In this document: positions 43,701-53,806 of the stretch, piece by piece
Numbering within the stretch: the stretch's first letter is position 1
Layout of the letters: the number at the start of each line of letters is the position of its first letter
Source: Macrocystis pyrifera
Taxonomy: Eukaryota > Sar > Phaeophyceae > Laminariales > Laminariaceae
NCBI GenBank assembly: GCA_031763025.1
Contig: JASSKH010000009.1
Location: 6,702,512-6,766,511 of the forward strand
DNA length: 64,000 nucleotides
Reading direction: 5' to 3'
The notes under the pieces: generated by a model
The model's input: only the letters and a program-made list of their open reading frames with translations
Database searches by the model: none
Told to the model about the DNA's origin: nothing
Made by a program: the position numbers and the translations under genes

Positions 43701-46700
43701 CACGCCTCCTTATCGTTATGAAGACCTACCAGTGCAGGCGACGGGGTTGCTCGTCAGCTCATCAGGATAAGCGTGCAATTTTTGTCGTAAAACCGTGTTT
43801 TTGGTGATACTCCAGTACGTGTATATAGAACCATAGCTCCTGCACTACTGTCTAATCAAGTCAGGACCCTGAGGAAAGTTGCGAAGTGCACCCCTACACC
43901 TCAGCGTGCGTCCATTCGAAAAACCACCGCCTCTGCGAGCAAATAGTACACGCCCACCAAGTTTATACCAGTGCCAACATGATGGGCCATTGAAGAATGC
44001 ACAAGGGGTTGGCCAAAAAGGGTTCGAGTTGGGGTTAGGCTCAGGGTTACGAAGCAAGGCTTAGGTTGAAATTTGGCAGCATATTTTCAAATATTTCTTC
44101 TCGTAGTAATGGAACCCCCCCCTTATTATATATATACATTATATATGGGTTGGGTTGGCGTCGGTTGGCAACGACACCGTAAAACATGCCGCTCACTACG
44201 TGAGCTAGACATCCAGCGTACCGTTTTTTTTTTTTTTTTTTGTTTTTGGCGGTCGCCCACAGCTGGTCGTCGAGTCAGATCATTTGTGCGGAGTAAAGAA
44301 CCTTTACTCTGCACAAGGGAATTGATCGTATCACGTAGTGTTCAAGGTAAGGCACCCAAGAGGCAGTTACATAGTACTCCCATTGCTGTTTCTGGAAGTG
44401 GCTACACCAGAAATTAAACTAGCTCATTGAAGCTGTCATCCATATGCAAGTCCGCCTCACGAGCGGTTCTTAGCAGGATGCAGCTTACCCTTCATGCGAC
44501 TCGTCGGACACCTCACGGCGCTTCGCATAGCTTGGTGCAAGTAATGTCCGCCTGGTCGGTGAAAACCCGACATGCTCCGTCCCGGCATTGTAGGGATGCG
44601 AGGGTCTATGGTCATACGACTACGGTCATGCATGAGATCGAGTACATCTCTCCTATCGAGTACACCCCCCCCCCCCGTTCCATACCCTGCATTTTTTATT
44701 TCATCTTGCCGTCTCTTGAAAAAACCTTTTTGTTTTGTTTAATCCGCACTAACTCCAGTCATTGCACAATTAATGGCTTACACTCTCTCACCCTTGCTCG
44801 TGTCAGGAAGCCCAGCATCCTACCTTACACCAGAACTATTTGTTTTTAGAATTCCACGCTTCGCAGTTTTTCACGCTGCACTCAATGTCACACGAAGGAC
44901 CTCGGTACGTCTTTTTAAAGGCGGCATTTCCTCGTTTGTTACGGATGTGTGCGGCATGTGGGGCGCGCGCAGGGGACGAGGTGTACCCGGCCCAGAGGGA
45001 CCGCTCAAACCCCGTGACTCAGTGCCACGTCTGGATGGCCAACATCTCTCCGTCGGTGCTGATGATCGTCGACCTCGAGGGGGGCACCTTGCTCGACTGG
45101 TGGAACACCCATATCGGGAAGGTCGGTGTGGTGGTCTCGCGAGCTCGCGAGCTCATCGCTAGTGAAGTGTGGGTGTGGGTGTGGGTGTGGGTGTGGTGCG
45201 TATCGTTTCGAGCCTCGATTCGTGTCCGCGTCTTGCGTCGCGTCCCCTTTAGGCGTATCACGGCAAAATCTGTCGAGGAATTTCCAGTGTTGCTCTGGAA
45301 ATGGACGCAGAGATGTCGATTGCTGAAAAAAGGGCATTCTTCTTATTTGTGATTCGCTCTTCGTGTCGCTTGTGTCTGCAATGTGCTCGAGGTCGAGGGC
45401 GAGAACAGAGTGATAGAGGTAGCTCCTTCTCCAAGAACGCAGGACCCAACTCTTCTCGTTGCGCTACTAAGAGCATCTTCATAGATGTACGATCTACGGA
45501 GACATTCCACAAAGGACGTCTCCATTTCGAGTACACAACCTGCTTCCAGTGCAAATCTATTCCTGTACGAGATATGTTCCCATACGTACCTGCATCTCTG
45601 TATTCCCATACGAGTGCATATTCCAGGACCATATATCCGATACCAAGAGGTACGATCATAGAAAGGGATGCCATCTCAGGAAGATACAGTAGGTACCAGG
45701 TCGGTCGGTCGGTCGGTCGGTCGGTTGGCCGGTCGATCCGTCGGTCAGTAGAGTTGCGTTTTGTTTTCGGTGCCACCAGTGGTAGGGAGGTCATATACAT
45801 CTGTTTTATTGTGGAGTGAGGCGTGTCGCATCGTGCGTCACCTCTACAGAGGGAGATACGGAGCAAGTCCGTCTGTCGGTCGGTCGATCAGTCGGTCGGT
45901 CAGTCAGTCAGTCAGTCGGTCTTTAGGTAGGTCGGTAAGTACTGTAGGTAGTAGGTAGATAGATAGGTAGGTAGGTAGGTAGGTAGGCTATACAGTATGC
46001 CGCCACCAACCAACCAACCAACCGTGGTGCATAAGCAAACGTCAATCACTACTGAATACCTGTACACCACTACTTTTAACCAATCGACCATTCTTCGCGC
46101 GTTTTTCTGTATGTCTGTACGTCTGTCTGTCTGTCTGTCAATCTGTCTGTCTGTCTCTAAATGGACTTACAGGGCGAGACCGAGACCGACCTGAAGAAAT
46201 CGACCCTCTTCAATAGAGCCGTTGCAGCCATAAACGACACCGTTGACCCCAAGCTGCTCGAGGCGGTGGAGGCCGGAATCGCGGACGAGATCGAGAATCA
46301 GTGCCTGGCGGTCACCATCAAGAACGTCTTTGGTGCGCCGTGCCCCCCGGAGGGAACAACAGGCTGCGGCGAGGACGGTCAGTGCAAACTATAGTGTTGG
46401 GACGTGTCGTAGATCGTTCGTTTCGATGTATCGCATGGAATGCTTCCGATATAGTGAAACATCGAACTTCGACACCTGGTACCTGGTATATAAACATTGT
46501 ATCGAAAGTTCCGATATATCGCATATCGATACTATCAAATTATCGAACTTGGATATGTCGTGTGTCATGTATGGATCAAACAATCAATGAATTGATGAAT
46601 TAGTAGTTTCAACTACATGTAATTAATTACTTAGTTGATTAATTAAATTTAAATTAATTAATTAATAAATTAATCAATTATCAATATTAAATTATTAATC

Positions 46701-49700
46701 AGTTGAACATGGCAATTGTTTAATACCAAACCCAATTCGATAACTAGCACCACCTGACGCCCGGCACGAAGACGCAAGAACCCTATACCCGACACCCAAA
46801 CTCACCCAAGCCCGAAGATCCCAAAGATCCCGAAGAAGATTTTATTTCGAGCGTCGAGAGTGACTCTCACGCCTGATGAAGCTCGTTTATCTCGGCCGAC
46901 TATTTTCCCATAATTTCCCAGAATATTCCTGGCGTGATTAATACTCTCTTACCCGACAACCATTTCGGGACGAAGATAGGAAGGCAGCGGAAATGAGCTA
47001 TGTTTAATACACTGGTACAAACAGGCTTTCCTTCTTTGTCTTCCCTGGGATGTTCCTGTTGCTCCTACTATGCGGGCTCGTTATGAGTGCGAACGACGTT
47101 GAACCCCGTCCTTGTCGGATGGTGAATGCGATGCTAATAATAGCACACGTATCCGACAGATCGCCGATCCCCACTTCATGATGTAGATACATACTGGCAT
47201 ATTATATATATGTATACCGTGTAGTATAATCAAGATAGCACACCCCCTGGGACGAATTTCAGAGCCGGTTTCCTCCAAACAATGGGGGGCACACACAACG
47301 AAAGCGGTAGCTTTGGAAAGATTTCGTCGAGATATGTTTCCGTAGACGCATCGCTCGTCGTACCCAGTACGCCCTCCCCGTTGTCGAGAAACCCAGCTTT
47401 GAAAATCGTCCGAGGGGGTGTGTTTATATTATCACCCTAGTGTGATACGGCATATATTCCCGGCCTGGATAGTCTATAGCTATAGTTGCCGAGTGGGATC
47501 CGCATAATCTCTACGTAGCACCTGTTTCCTGCGTTGGCATAGGTAGAATAGGTGCTAACTATACAAACCGTATACATACAGGCCAACTCATAGCCGGCAG
47601 GGTAGGATCTATTGTACACGACCTTCACTGCGGTACATCGTGATCTGTCTCGATGTGATTTTCAATTGTAGTATTCATTATGATGCACACCACACGCACA
47701 CGCAGGGGATCAAGAGCCCGAGCCGCACTCCTGGGTCGCCGGGGGTGACATGTGCAGGTACAGCCCTAGCCACGTCACCGCGACGATCATGTCCAGGGAC
47801 CGCAAGTATATCGTGGGAGCCGCCCACACCCGAGAACAGGTGAGATTTTTTCGCCGCTGATGAGGATCATGATGATCATGATCGTCATGATCATCATGAT
47901 CATGAGGATGATGATGATAGCAGTGATGGTGGTGACGGTAGCGATTTTGATGATGATGGTGTTGGTGTAGGTAACGGTGGCGGTGGTATTGTGGCGGTGT
48001 TGCTGGAGGCGGTGTTGGCGGTGGTGTTGGTGTTGGTGCTGGTGCTCGTGCTGGTGTTGTAGATGTGCAATCTCCATGTTATAGCTGGTCTAAGGTCTGA
48101 ATCCCAGTCCACCTACCTGCACTCCAGCTCGAGTGCGATGTAGGTTAGCTTTAGCACTCAGAAGTCCCTCGGTCCTTACCCTTTGGCTCCTCTTGATCTC
48201 GTATATCGGGAGGGTAGCTTAAGTCCTCTTCTCGCAATGTGATCATTCCGAGACTCAGGCGAACACAACGCGAATATTCGAGCAAGCGTTGTACGATATT
48301 ATGCAACATGCGTGTGATGTACAAGCACATCATTCATAATACGCGACGCTGGCTCCTCTTTCTTTCGTTCTTCGGGGCCGTACCGAGCGGATACGAGGGC
48401 GTTGACCGAGCCCAAGATTATGGCCCCGTGGTTTAGACGACCTCGCATATTGGAAACTTTTTTTGAAACCTTTCTTTTCCAATAGAATGCCGTGGGGAGC
48501 GCCTGATCGCTTGACCCCCACCAACACTCTAGGCTCGACACATCTCCGTACGTGCTGTTTCCGAGCACCTGCGCCGCCGTATCAGGTGTTGTTGTTGGTC
48601 GTTTTGGTGCTAGTGTTGGTGGCGATGGTGTTGACGGTGATGTTGGTGTCGGTTTGGTGGTTGGTGGTCATTGTGATGATGAGAAACTGTGGGTTGACGT
48701 CTTGACTGACGGCATTCTTACTCTAAAACTAGTATGTTAACACCAAAATCGTCCTTGGCGCGCCCAAAATGACTTGTCTCCTAGTGGCATATTTGATGGT
48801 GGTGGTGGCTATGGCGGTGGTGATGGCAGTGGTGGTGGTGATGGTGATGGCTGGTGATGGTGGTGGTGGTGGTGATGGTGATCGTGATGGCAGTGGTGGT
48901 GACGGTGCTGGTGATCGCGATGGTGACGATGATGGTGATGGTGACTGTGATTGCGGTAGTGGTGATGATGGTGATGCTATGACGATGACAATGATAACCA
49001 TGGCCGTGGTCAGCCTCGTGTGCGCGTGTTGCGTGCCTATATAGCGTTTTGGTCTGTTTTTTAAGGGGGCATCGTCGATACAGCAATAGGCTACTGCAGT
49101 ACAGCAAGTTTCCTTGTCCGGTTTTCTCACGTTCTCTACTTCCGTCTATAGCTGGGTATGAGTGAAACAAACGATGAGGTTTATGCTGGCAAGAACGATA
49201 AGCTGAATACCCAAGTAACAGCATTATACTATAAAACATGTAGGAGTGAAACTGAACGAAAAGGGTGTCGGGGAAAGACCAGCAACAAGATCGATCAATG
49301 AAAAACACGTGACACCAGGGCATCTACCTATCGCTGCACAGGTGGCCGGGATCCGCCCCCCCCCCCCCCCCGCACGATGTGAGCGTAAAAACATCCTTGT
49401 GGAGATATTGAACAATGCAGCATGCCCCACGAGGTGTCAACAACCTCTCAAGTCGGTACGCCTTAGGGGTGTGCTACATTGTCTAAGGTCTCCACAAGGA
49501 CTATTGACGCCCATATTGTACAAGGGGGGAGTCCCGGCCAACTGTGTCGCTGAAGCCGAAAAACAAGGTCTGGCTTGGTTGAATAACTCCACGGCTACCG
49601 TCTCTGTCTCTGCTCCACGTTCCCAGCAAGAGCTCTCGACCTGCTCGCGTTCGGCACGGGTTTTGCTCGCCTGGCTACGTGTCATGTCTTCCCCCAAAAG

Positions 49701-50023
49701 GCTACTGGCTGACCTTGTTTCTGTCCTTCTACTCTGATCCACATCCCGACACAGGCATGCTTCACTCCCTTAACCGAGAACGAATCACGGGTTTGTCCGT
49801 TACCGTGCGGTCTGCCGAGGCCGTAAAGCCGCGTCTACGGGCTCGTAGCCAGCATTAATCGTCGCTCGCTTCTCACAAACGGTTTATTTTCTCTTTTTTT
49901 TTTACATCACACCCAATCCCTCCGTGTGCCCGTGTACAGGTGGAAAAGGCCCTGGGTAGGGCTCTGGAGGATGACGAGGTTGAAGTTCAAGCGGAGGAGG
50001 GAGAGGAAGAGGGCAGGGAATAA
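32148..50023 (+). CDS. Modular protein with a duplicated four-exon domain, unknown function
   Basis: Ten exons: 32148..32972 (exon may begin at 32097), 33428..33671, 35669..35811, 38060..38234, 39112..39245, 42011..42155, 44973..45121, 46173..46377, 47706..47839, 49940..50023 (TAA). All junctions are GT-AG and every phase matches (0,1,0,1,0,1,0,1,0). The product is about 745 residues. Residues 1-275 are an acidic, Ala/Gly/Glu-rich low-complexity head. Residues 276-507 and 508-718 are two copies of one module. Residues 719-745 repeat only the module start (VEKALGRALEDDEVEVQ). Conserved marks: W[VI]EQ-C-PM; PVTQCH-WM; VDL-GGTL-DWWN; LF-RAV; EAVEAG; KNVFGAP; HSWVAG; KY----REQ. I see no signal peptide or membrane span. 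I do not recognise the domain. Confidence 0.75.
35226..35332. mobile_element. MITE family A, copy 8
   Basis: Opens TTTCGGGGGACCATAGTAAG and closes TTTACTATGGTCCCACGTAA; the core is in reverse orientation. It is in an intron of the modular gene. Confidence 0.75.
35847..35941. mobile_element. MITE family B, copy 3
   Basis: Left end AGAGCAGTCCCGTTTATTAG, right end CCCCGAAACGTGACTGCGG with CCTGAAAGGGCC. It is about 36 bp beyond the donor at 35812. Confidence 0.6.
36071..36172. mobile_element. MITE family A, copy 9
   Basis: Opens TTGGGGGGCGTAGTAAATAG and closes TTTACTCTAGGTCCCCCGTG. Confidence 0.7.
36290..36515. mobile_element. MITE family A: one copy nested inside another
   Basis: The outer copy starts at 36290 (CACTACGGGGGGACCACAG) and resumes at about 36439, ending CTACGGTCCCCCGTAGTG at about 36515. 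Inside it, 36329-36438 is a complete second copy opening TTACGGGGGTCCATAG and closing CATGGGCCCCCGTAATA. The insertion splits the outer copy after ATATTGTTA. Confidence 0.8.
36714..36840 (-). repeat. Interspersed repeat family E, copy 3
   Basis: The reverse complement of the family: GTGCTGTCTTCACGTTAAAC, GGTGCACCCAGCCGG and TCTGTGGTCACAGGCTGTG. Confidence 0.5.
37291..37395. mobile_element. MITE family A, copy 10
   Basis: Opens ATTACGGGAGACCATAGTAC and closes ATAACTATAGTTCCCCGTAA, with a full core between. Confidence 0.75.
37660..37815 (+). repeat. Interspersed repeat family E, copy 4
   Basis: Contains TCAGTGACCACATACTTG, GTGAACCGATGACGGGAC and TGTGTGTGAAGACAATAAAC, in the same order as the other copies. 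Confidence 0.45.
38395..38500 (+). mobile_element. SINE-like family C, 3' fragment
   Basis: GTCGGTGAAAACCCGACGTG, GCTCCGTCCCGGCGTTGTA and GGTCACACAAGTTTGACC are recognisable but diverged, and no C run follows. Confidence 0.55.
38543..38638. repeat. (GAT)n microsatellite
   Basis: About 31 consecutive GAT triplets with one GGT, in an intron of the modular gene. Poly-Asp and poly-Ile frames are artefacts. Confidence 0.9.
38645..38900 (+). mobile_element. Interspersed repeat family D, copy 1
   Basis: Shares ATCATGCCTGTGG, CAGGCTGTGAACAAAAAC, CGCACACCGATCGGAGAAA, TACCATCCCGCATTGC and CCAGAAACGTATCCATGG with 63055-63295. It has no coding frame. Confidence 0.65.
38968..38997. repeat. Poly-C tract
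   Basis: GTACCCCCCG followed by about 22 C. It follows ATGAGTACC, the same junction seen at family C tails, so it may be a remnant of one. Confidence 0.6.
39262..39324 (+). mobile_element. SINE-like family C, tail fragment
   Basis: TGCGAGGGTCTATGGTCATA, CGACTACGGCCATGCATG and ATAATGAGTAC, then about 17 C. It begins 16 bases after the splice donor at 39246. Confidence 0.65.
39418..39515. repeat. 43-bp direct duplication
   Basis: CAGTGTTTTCAGGATCCTGG plus ACGCAGATGTATATCACACC occurs twice in tandem (about 39419 and about 39468) with one or two differences. Confidence 0.8.
40066..40090. repeat. Poly-C tract
   Basis: About 25 C after TTTTGCGTAC, preceded by an A run at 40012-40030. Confidence 0.8.
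40141..40327. mobile_element. MITE family A, copy 11, interrupted by a hairpin element
   Basis: The outer copy opens ATTACGGGGGGCCATAGTAA and closes CTAACTATGGTCCCCCGTA. At about 40199-40281 it is split by a palindromic insert whose ends are CCACTCTGACCCGAAATAT and its inverse ATATTTTGGGTCAGAGTGG. The inner GGACCGTT and AACGGTCC are also inverted. Confidence 0.82.
40754..40955 (+). mobile_element. Poly-C tract plus SINE-like family C 3' part
   Basis: A run of about 39 C (40754-40792) leads straight into TCGCGCTTGGTGCAAGCAAT and the last 150 bp of family C, ending in a second C run (about 40932-40955). It may be a 5'-truncated copy joined to another copy's tail. Confidence 0.7.
41030..41625. 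repeat. MITE expanded into a 27-bp minisatellite
   Basis: About 18 imperfect units of type TTTCGGAAATCCAAGCGGTC then CTTGTA. The block is bounded by inverted ends TACCGCTATGTCTCCGAA and TTCGGGACAGAGCGGTA. The same end type and the same AACGGTCCTTATATTT motif form the hairpin at 40199-40281. All frames are open and give FRKSKRSVYFGNP-like repeats, which is not a gene. Confidence 0.8.
41631..41739. mobile_element. MITE family A, copy 12
   Basis: Opens ATTACGGGGGGGCGTAGGAA and closes TTTACTATGGTCCCCCGTGT. Confidence 0.75.
41741..41846. mobile_element. MITE family A, copy 13
   Basis: Opens TTACATGGGGCCGTAGTAAA and closes TCACTATGGTCCCCCCGTAA. It is directly head-to-tail with copy 12 and within 170 bp of the exon at 42011. 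Confidence 0.75.
44130..44677 (+). mobile_element. SINE-like family C, copy 3
   Basis: Full length: starts TATATATGGGTTGGGTTGGC, contains GTCGCCCACAGCTGGTCG and TCTGGAAGTGGCTACACC, and ends CATGCATGAGATCGAGTAC, CATCTCTCCTATCGAGTAC and about 12 C. It is in the intron between 42155 and 44973 of the modular gene. Confidence 0.75.
45693..45990. repeat. (CGGT)n, (CAGT)n and (GGTA)n microsatellites
   Basis: GGTCGGTCGGTCGGTCGG at about 45698-45726, a related CGGTCGGTCGATC and CAGTCAGTCAGTC block at 45869-45918, and GTAGGTAGGTAGG at about 45955-45988. They lie in an intron of the modular gene. Confidence 0.8.
46114..46160. repeat. (CTGT)n microsatellite at an acceptor
   Basis: GTCTGTCTGTCTGTC ends about 15 bases before the CAG acceptor at 46172. 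Confidence 0.8.
46610..46710. repeat. AT-rich (TTAA/AATTAATT) block
   Basis: About 90 bp of AATTAATTAATTAAAT-like sequence, strikingly AT-rich against its surroundings. Confidence 0.75.
47857..48065. repeat. GAT and GGT trinucleotide block
   Basis: GATGATCATGATCGTCATGATC at first, then GGTGGTGACGG and TGGTGTTGGTGTTGG units, starting 17 bases after the donor at 47840. Confidence 0.75.
48787..48990. repeat. (GGT/GAT)n block
   Basis: About 200 bp of GGTGGTGATGGTGATGG variants. The Asp/Gly, Val and Ser/Thr frames on both strands are artefacts. Confidence 0.8.
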
Positions 50024-50270
50024 ATGCCCATTTATCTACGCGGAGAGGGCATGTCACATTCATACGTACCACGTACATACCTGACTCTACCCTTTTGCTG
50101 CGTGTATCACAAAGGCGCTTCAATTCCCCCGTCGGCACATGTCGCTGTCTCCACGTCGTCCTTTCTACGATAGATTCTTCTTTGCCCCCCGATCGCGCCG
50201 ATCCGCCGCGTACCTGTGCCGCGACGCGTCAGCTAGTCGTGCTAGTGTGTGTGTTCCAGGCACCGCCCTA

Positions 50271-50376
50271 TTGCGGGGTAGCACAGTAATCAGGACCCAT
50301 CATGTACACAATAACCTACATATTTCAGCATTTTTTTCGAGGCATATTTGGTCTTGATTACAATTTCCCCCCTAGT
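50271..50376. mobile_element. Diverged relative of MITE family A
   Basis: GCGGGGTAGCACAGTAATCA, AGGACCCATCATGTACAC and AACCTACATATTTCAGC, then TTTGGTCTTGATTACAATTT and CCCCCC. The TAATCAGGACC form also occurs at about 2701-2800, so this looks like a subfamily. Confidence 0.5.
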
Positions 50377-51529
50377 GAATAGGGCGTAGAAAAAAATGTT
50401 AGGACCGTTTGGTCTCCAACATTTTTACCGCAACGGCCCCTCCCTGCGCTTTCGCCCAGGATGGGGTGCCTGCGTCATATTTTGCTTTCACGCACGCGCT
50501 CCTGGTCGACTTTTGATAAAATTTCGAGGCGTCTATCTCGCTCTTCTCTGAACGACTTTTGTCATGACTTTGCTTTGTTTTATACAAAAGTACGGCTCCA
50601 GCGAATAAAAACTGGTGTATTGACGGTGGTAGCTGTATGTGTGGACAAGCTGTTACGCATTTTACCCGGTATATTATACGATCACTACAGTACCACAGCA
50701 CCCGCTGGGAGTGCCCAGCGCCGCCCCATACGTTTGGCAGGTCTTACAGTAAGCTTTGTGCAAGCAGTGTATATATATATGCCCTGCTACATTGTTGACG
50801 ACCAGTTGTGGCAGAGTTTGTTCATGGGTGTATGGCCAAACTATACGCAGGCGGGCGCTGCTTACTACCACTGTATGTATCCAGCCATCCCAAGACGGTG
50901 CTACAGGAAAATATGACGGTGTGTTCTGTTCTGGTACATTCACACACATAACAGGACTGGGAGTTACAGGAACGAACCCCCAGCAGATCGGTGGGGGTGG
51001 GGGGCTAGGGGTTACGGATATACAAGTATTTGGTGTTACGGGGGAGGCGGTAGAGGAGGGGGCGGAGGTTTGCGCTAATTTTGGTTGTCGAGTCGCAATC
51101 AGAGACGACCACGCACTCCCTCTTAAGGTACACGAAGCAGTGCTGGACTACTGTATATGCTCAGCGACTGCATGGCGCGGGCGCGGTCTACTCGGTTAAT
51201 GTGTTCCCTGGTGCCGGTTGTGCTGGATAGGAAGAGTGTACGGCTCAACATCTACACACTGCTACGTTAAAAGAGCGGTATACCTCAGGAAGCTGGAGTA
51301 CACAAGTTGAGTCCAGACCGCAGAACAAGTACACCTCTCTATCGTAGTGCTGGCACTCTGCCGAAGGCAAATTGTTGTAGTAGTGATCCACTCCGAGGCT
51401 TGCTCGCCGGCTTATATTTGCAGGGAGAATAGACGGATGGCTTGTAGTGGATGTTGCTATAGGTTCTCCTCCGGCTAGTCTGTTGTTGGAGAGGGGGCTC
51501 CGTTGGGTTGTGTGATGACTGTTGGGTGG

Positions 51530-51720
51530 TGTAAACATTGGGTTTTGGTCGTTGGATTTTGGTCGTTCGGTGTGCTGGACGTCGGTTTTTGACCGTTGGG
51601 CTTTGACCGTTGGATTCAGGCCAATGGGTTTGCTGAGCGTTGGATTTGACCGTTGGGTTTTTTACCTCTGGGGTTTTTCCGTTGGGTTTTGAGCGGGTTG
51701 CGGTGGTTGAGATTTTACCC
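51530..51720. repeat. Degenerate minisatellite (CGTTGGRTTTTGRC)n
   Basis: Units GGTCGTTGGATTTTGGTCG, GACCGTTGGGCTTTGACCG and GACCGTTGGGTTTTTTACC repeat about ten times at 14-20 bp spacing. Confidence 0.7.
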
Positions 51721-52337
51721 GTATCGACAGAACAAACCATTGTTTCCAGGAAAAACAGCGCGCCGGTCTCCATCATCACCCCGCGCACAGTCGATCTGCT
51801 CACACCCACGCCCATCAAGCACCCCGTGACGCGGTTTCAAGAAGAAGTTTAATGGTTGGGTTGAATGGCACCGCTCTCCGATAGCCCCGATCTGCCAAGC
51901 AGAGTCTCGCCAATGGGATTGAGGACGTAGCGCATAGCACGCAAGAAGATAACCTACATTACATACCCCCTCCGACGAGCTTCGAAGCCGATTTCCTCGA
52001 CTCAGCCGGGGACAAGAGTGCAAACATACGCCGAACGACGCAACTATTTAAAGATCGTATGCACGAGATTTTTCCAACGACGACATCATTTTCATTGAGT
52101 GCGCCCCCCCCCCCCCCCTACTTAGGGGATAATCGTCTTCGAATTTTCATTCCAGGGTGTGTGTATTGTCCTGCGCGTTTAACCATTTATGGTCGTTTTC
52201 TCGCCAAAGCATGGAAACAAGAGGAAACTCGCCCCAACCACTCAAGCAGCAGAAAACCGGGGGCGAGACGAAAATTTTATTACCGGGAATCTGGCAAAGC
52301 AACAGCGGAGTGATCCCACGGTAGACAAGTGGGGCGA

Positions 52338-52480
52338 AGACGTAGTTCGTCCCCGAAGCGGGACTGCAGTCCTAGAAGGGTCAAGTGCGGCCCCGCACTC
52401 AATGGTACCGCACCTATTCAACTCCAATTCCAAGTAAGTTGTGCCCAAAACGGGAGTGCAGTCCTAAGTGGAGTGGTGCC
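52338..52480. mobile_element. MITE family B fragments
   Basis: Two right-hand ends in direct orientation: CCCCGAAGCGGGACTGCAG with TCCTAGAAGGGTC, and CCCAAAACGGGAGTGCAG with TCCTAAGTGG. No left end is visible. Confidence 0.5.
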
Positions 52481-53584
52481 TTATTATTGTTTGGGTTTTG
52501 TAGGGTCGGTGCCTTATTTTCTGAGCTCAACATCTCACCCGAAGCAGGCTTTCGAAAAAATTGTGCGCGCAACCCAACCAACATCTCTATGCGCCATTTA
52601 GTCCTCAAACAAACATACTCCTAAGGGTCGATCTTAACGAGGAGTGGTTTTTAGGTTTTTTGAGGTGTTTTCCCCCCCCAAAATTTCTGTATTTTCCCGG
52701 GTTTTTTTTCGGGAAAAGCCGAAAAACTTAACCCCTCCAAAAAGTCGCCTCGAAAAAAATCAGGTATTCCTTGCCTTTTTTAGGGTTGTTAGGCACACAA
52801 GAGTTACGACGATCGGGCGGCTCCGCCGTGCCTGCCGTGCTACCGCTCACTAGCAGACAAGGCTGGCCAGGGTCGTCCCTAAGGCTCTCCACAGACCATG
52901 GCCGACCGCAGCAAGCGCAAACTATCCTCGGGGCTCTTTCCTACGTGTCAACGAAGGCGAACCGACGAAGACCACGGAGGCCACCTGATGAGAGTAATCA
53001 CCGCCATACTCGTGGTGGAACTTGGTCGCGTTGGGCGCTGTAGCGTGACGAGTTAGTTGGTGACGGATTTCACTCCTCAAGGAACCGACACCTGCCTACG
53101 AGTCAGGCCGATGCTAGTGGGACCGCCGCACGGATGGTTTCCGCGAGTGCTGCTGCGGTAGTGACGGTTCTGTGCCAGGTGGACGGCGTTTCGCGAGCCA
53201 ACCGAGGCACGTACTCGACAAGATTCAACCCTCGCTGAATTGGGCGAAATGCCGAAATTTCAGAAGAAGAAAAAAACGAAATATACTACGTGCCGTTAAG
53301 ATCGACCCTAAACGTGTGCGTCGTACCGACCGCTGTACTAATAGTTGCTCGCTTGAGGAGCTCGACGTTTCAGAAAACGTTGCCTCAGAAGGCTAAAGAG
53401 CGCAATCTCCAACCTCGGGAGGCGTCAGTGCGGCGAGAACGAACATCACAGGGAGAGCGCAAGGTACGTGCACAGCAGTGTGTACGTGTGCGACTTGCGC
53501 CAACTTTCGTCAAGACTCCTCATCACTGTTTTTCAGTGTCATTCCGGGTAGATACTGCAGCAGATGCAGTGCTAGTCCAGTAGT

Positions 53585-53806
53585 GGTCTGGTCCCTCTAT
53601 AGTGCCGGTTGAGTGTCATAGTGCCCGCTGCCCGCTGTCGTGACTGCTGTGGAATCGCTTGGCGCATGCAGATGGGATCCACCAGTGCGGCAGTGTGCGG
53701 CGTAAATAGTGCCGGTTGTCGCTATAGTGCCGGTGTTCTTGTTGGCTGGCGCATACGTACCGGCACTATATAGAGACCGGCACTATATAGGGACCGGCAC
53801 TACTGT
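53585..53806. mobile_element. Foldback repeat family F, copy 1
   Basis: TAGTGCCGGTTGAGTG on the left and ACCGGCACTATATAGGGACC with GGCACTA on the right. Internal AATAGTGCCGGTTGTCGC and GGCTGGCGCATACG match the reverse complement of 59228-59440. Confidence 0.75.

Larger units (their letters stand above)
42011..47839 (+). other. Module 2 of the duplicated domain (four exons)
   Basis: Exons 42011..42155, 44973..45121, 46173..46377 and 47706..47839, with the same order and phases as module 1. They read TFEEWVEQHCRPM, then PVTQCHVWM with VDLEGGTLLDWWN, then LFNRAV with EAVEAG and KNVFGAPCP, then EPHSWVAGGDM with RKYIVGAAHTREQ. Homologous introns differ in length and repeat content, so the duplication is old relative to the transposons now in them. 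Confidence 0.75.
50377..53584. other. Intergenic stretch, no supported gene
   Basis: Several frames of 60-150 codons occur on both strands, but none shows a family motif or splice-consistent neighbours. A short ATG frame near 52898 (MADRSKRKLSSGLFPTCQRR, about 52 codons) and an open stretch at 53070-53240 (ADASGTAARMVSASAAAVV) have coding-like composition and might be remnants. A C run sits at about 52103-52119. Confidence 0.4.

Noticed and set aside
51339..51852. Coding frames on both strands near 51.5 kb
   Set aside because: They overlap a degenerate CGTTGG minisatellite and have no recognisable domain or splice-linked partner.
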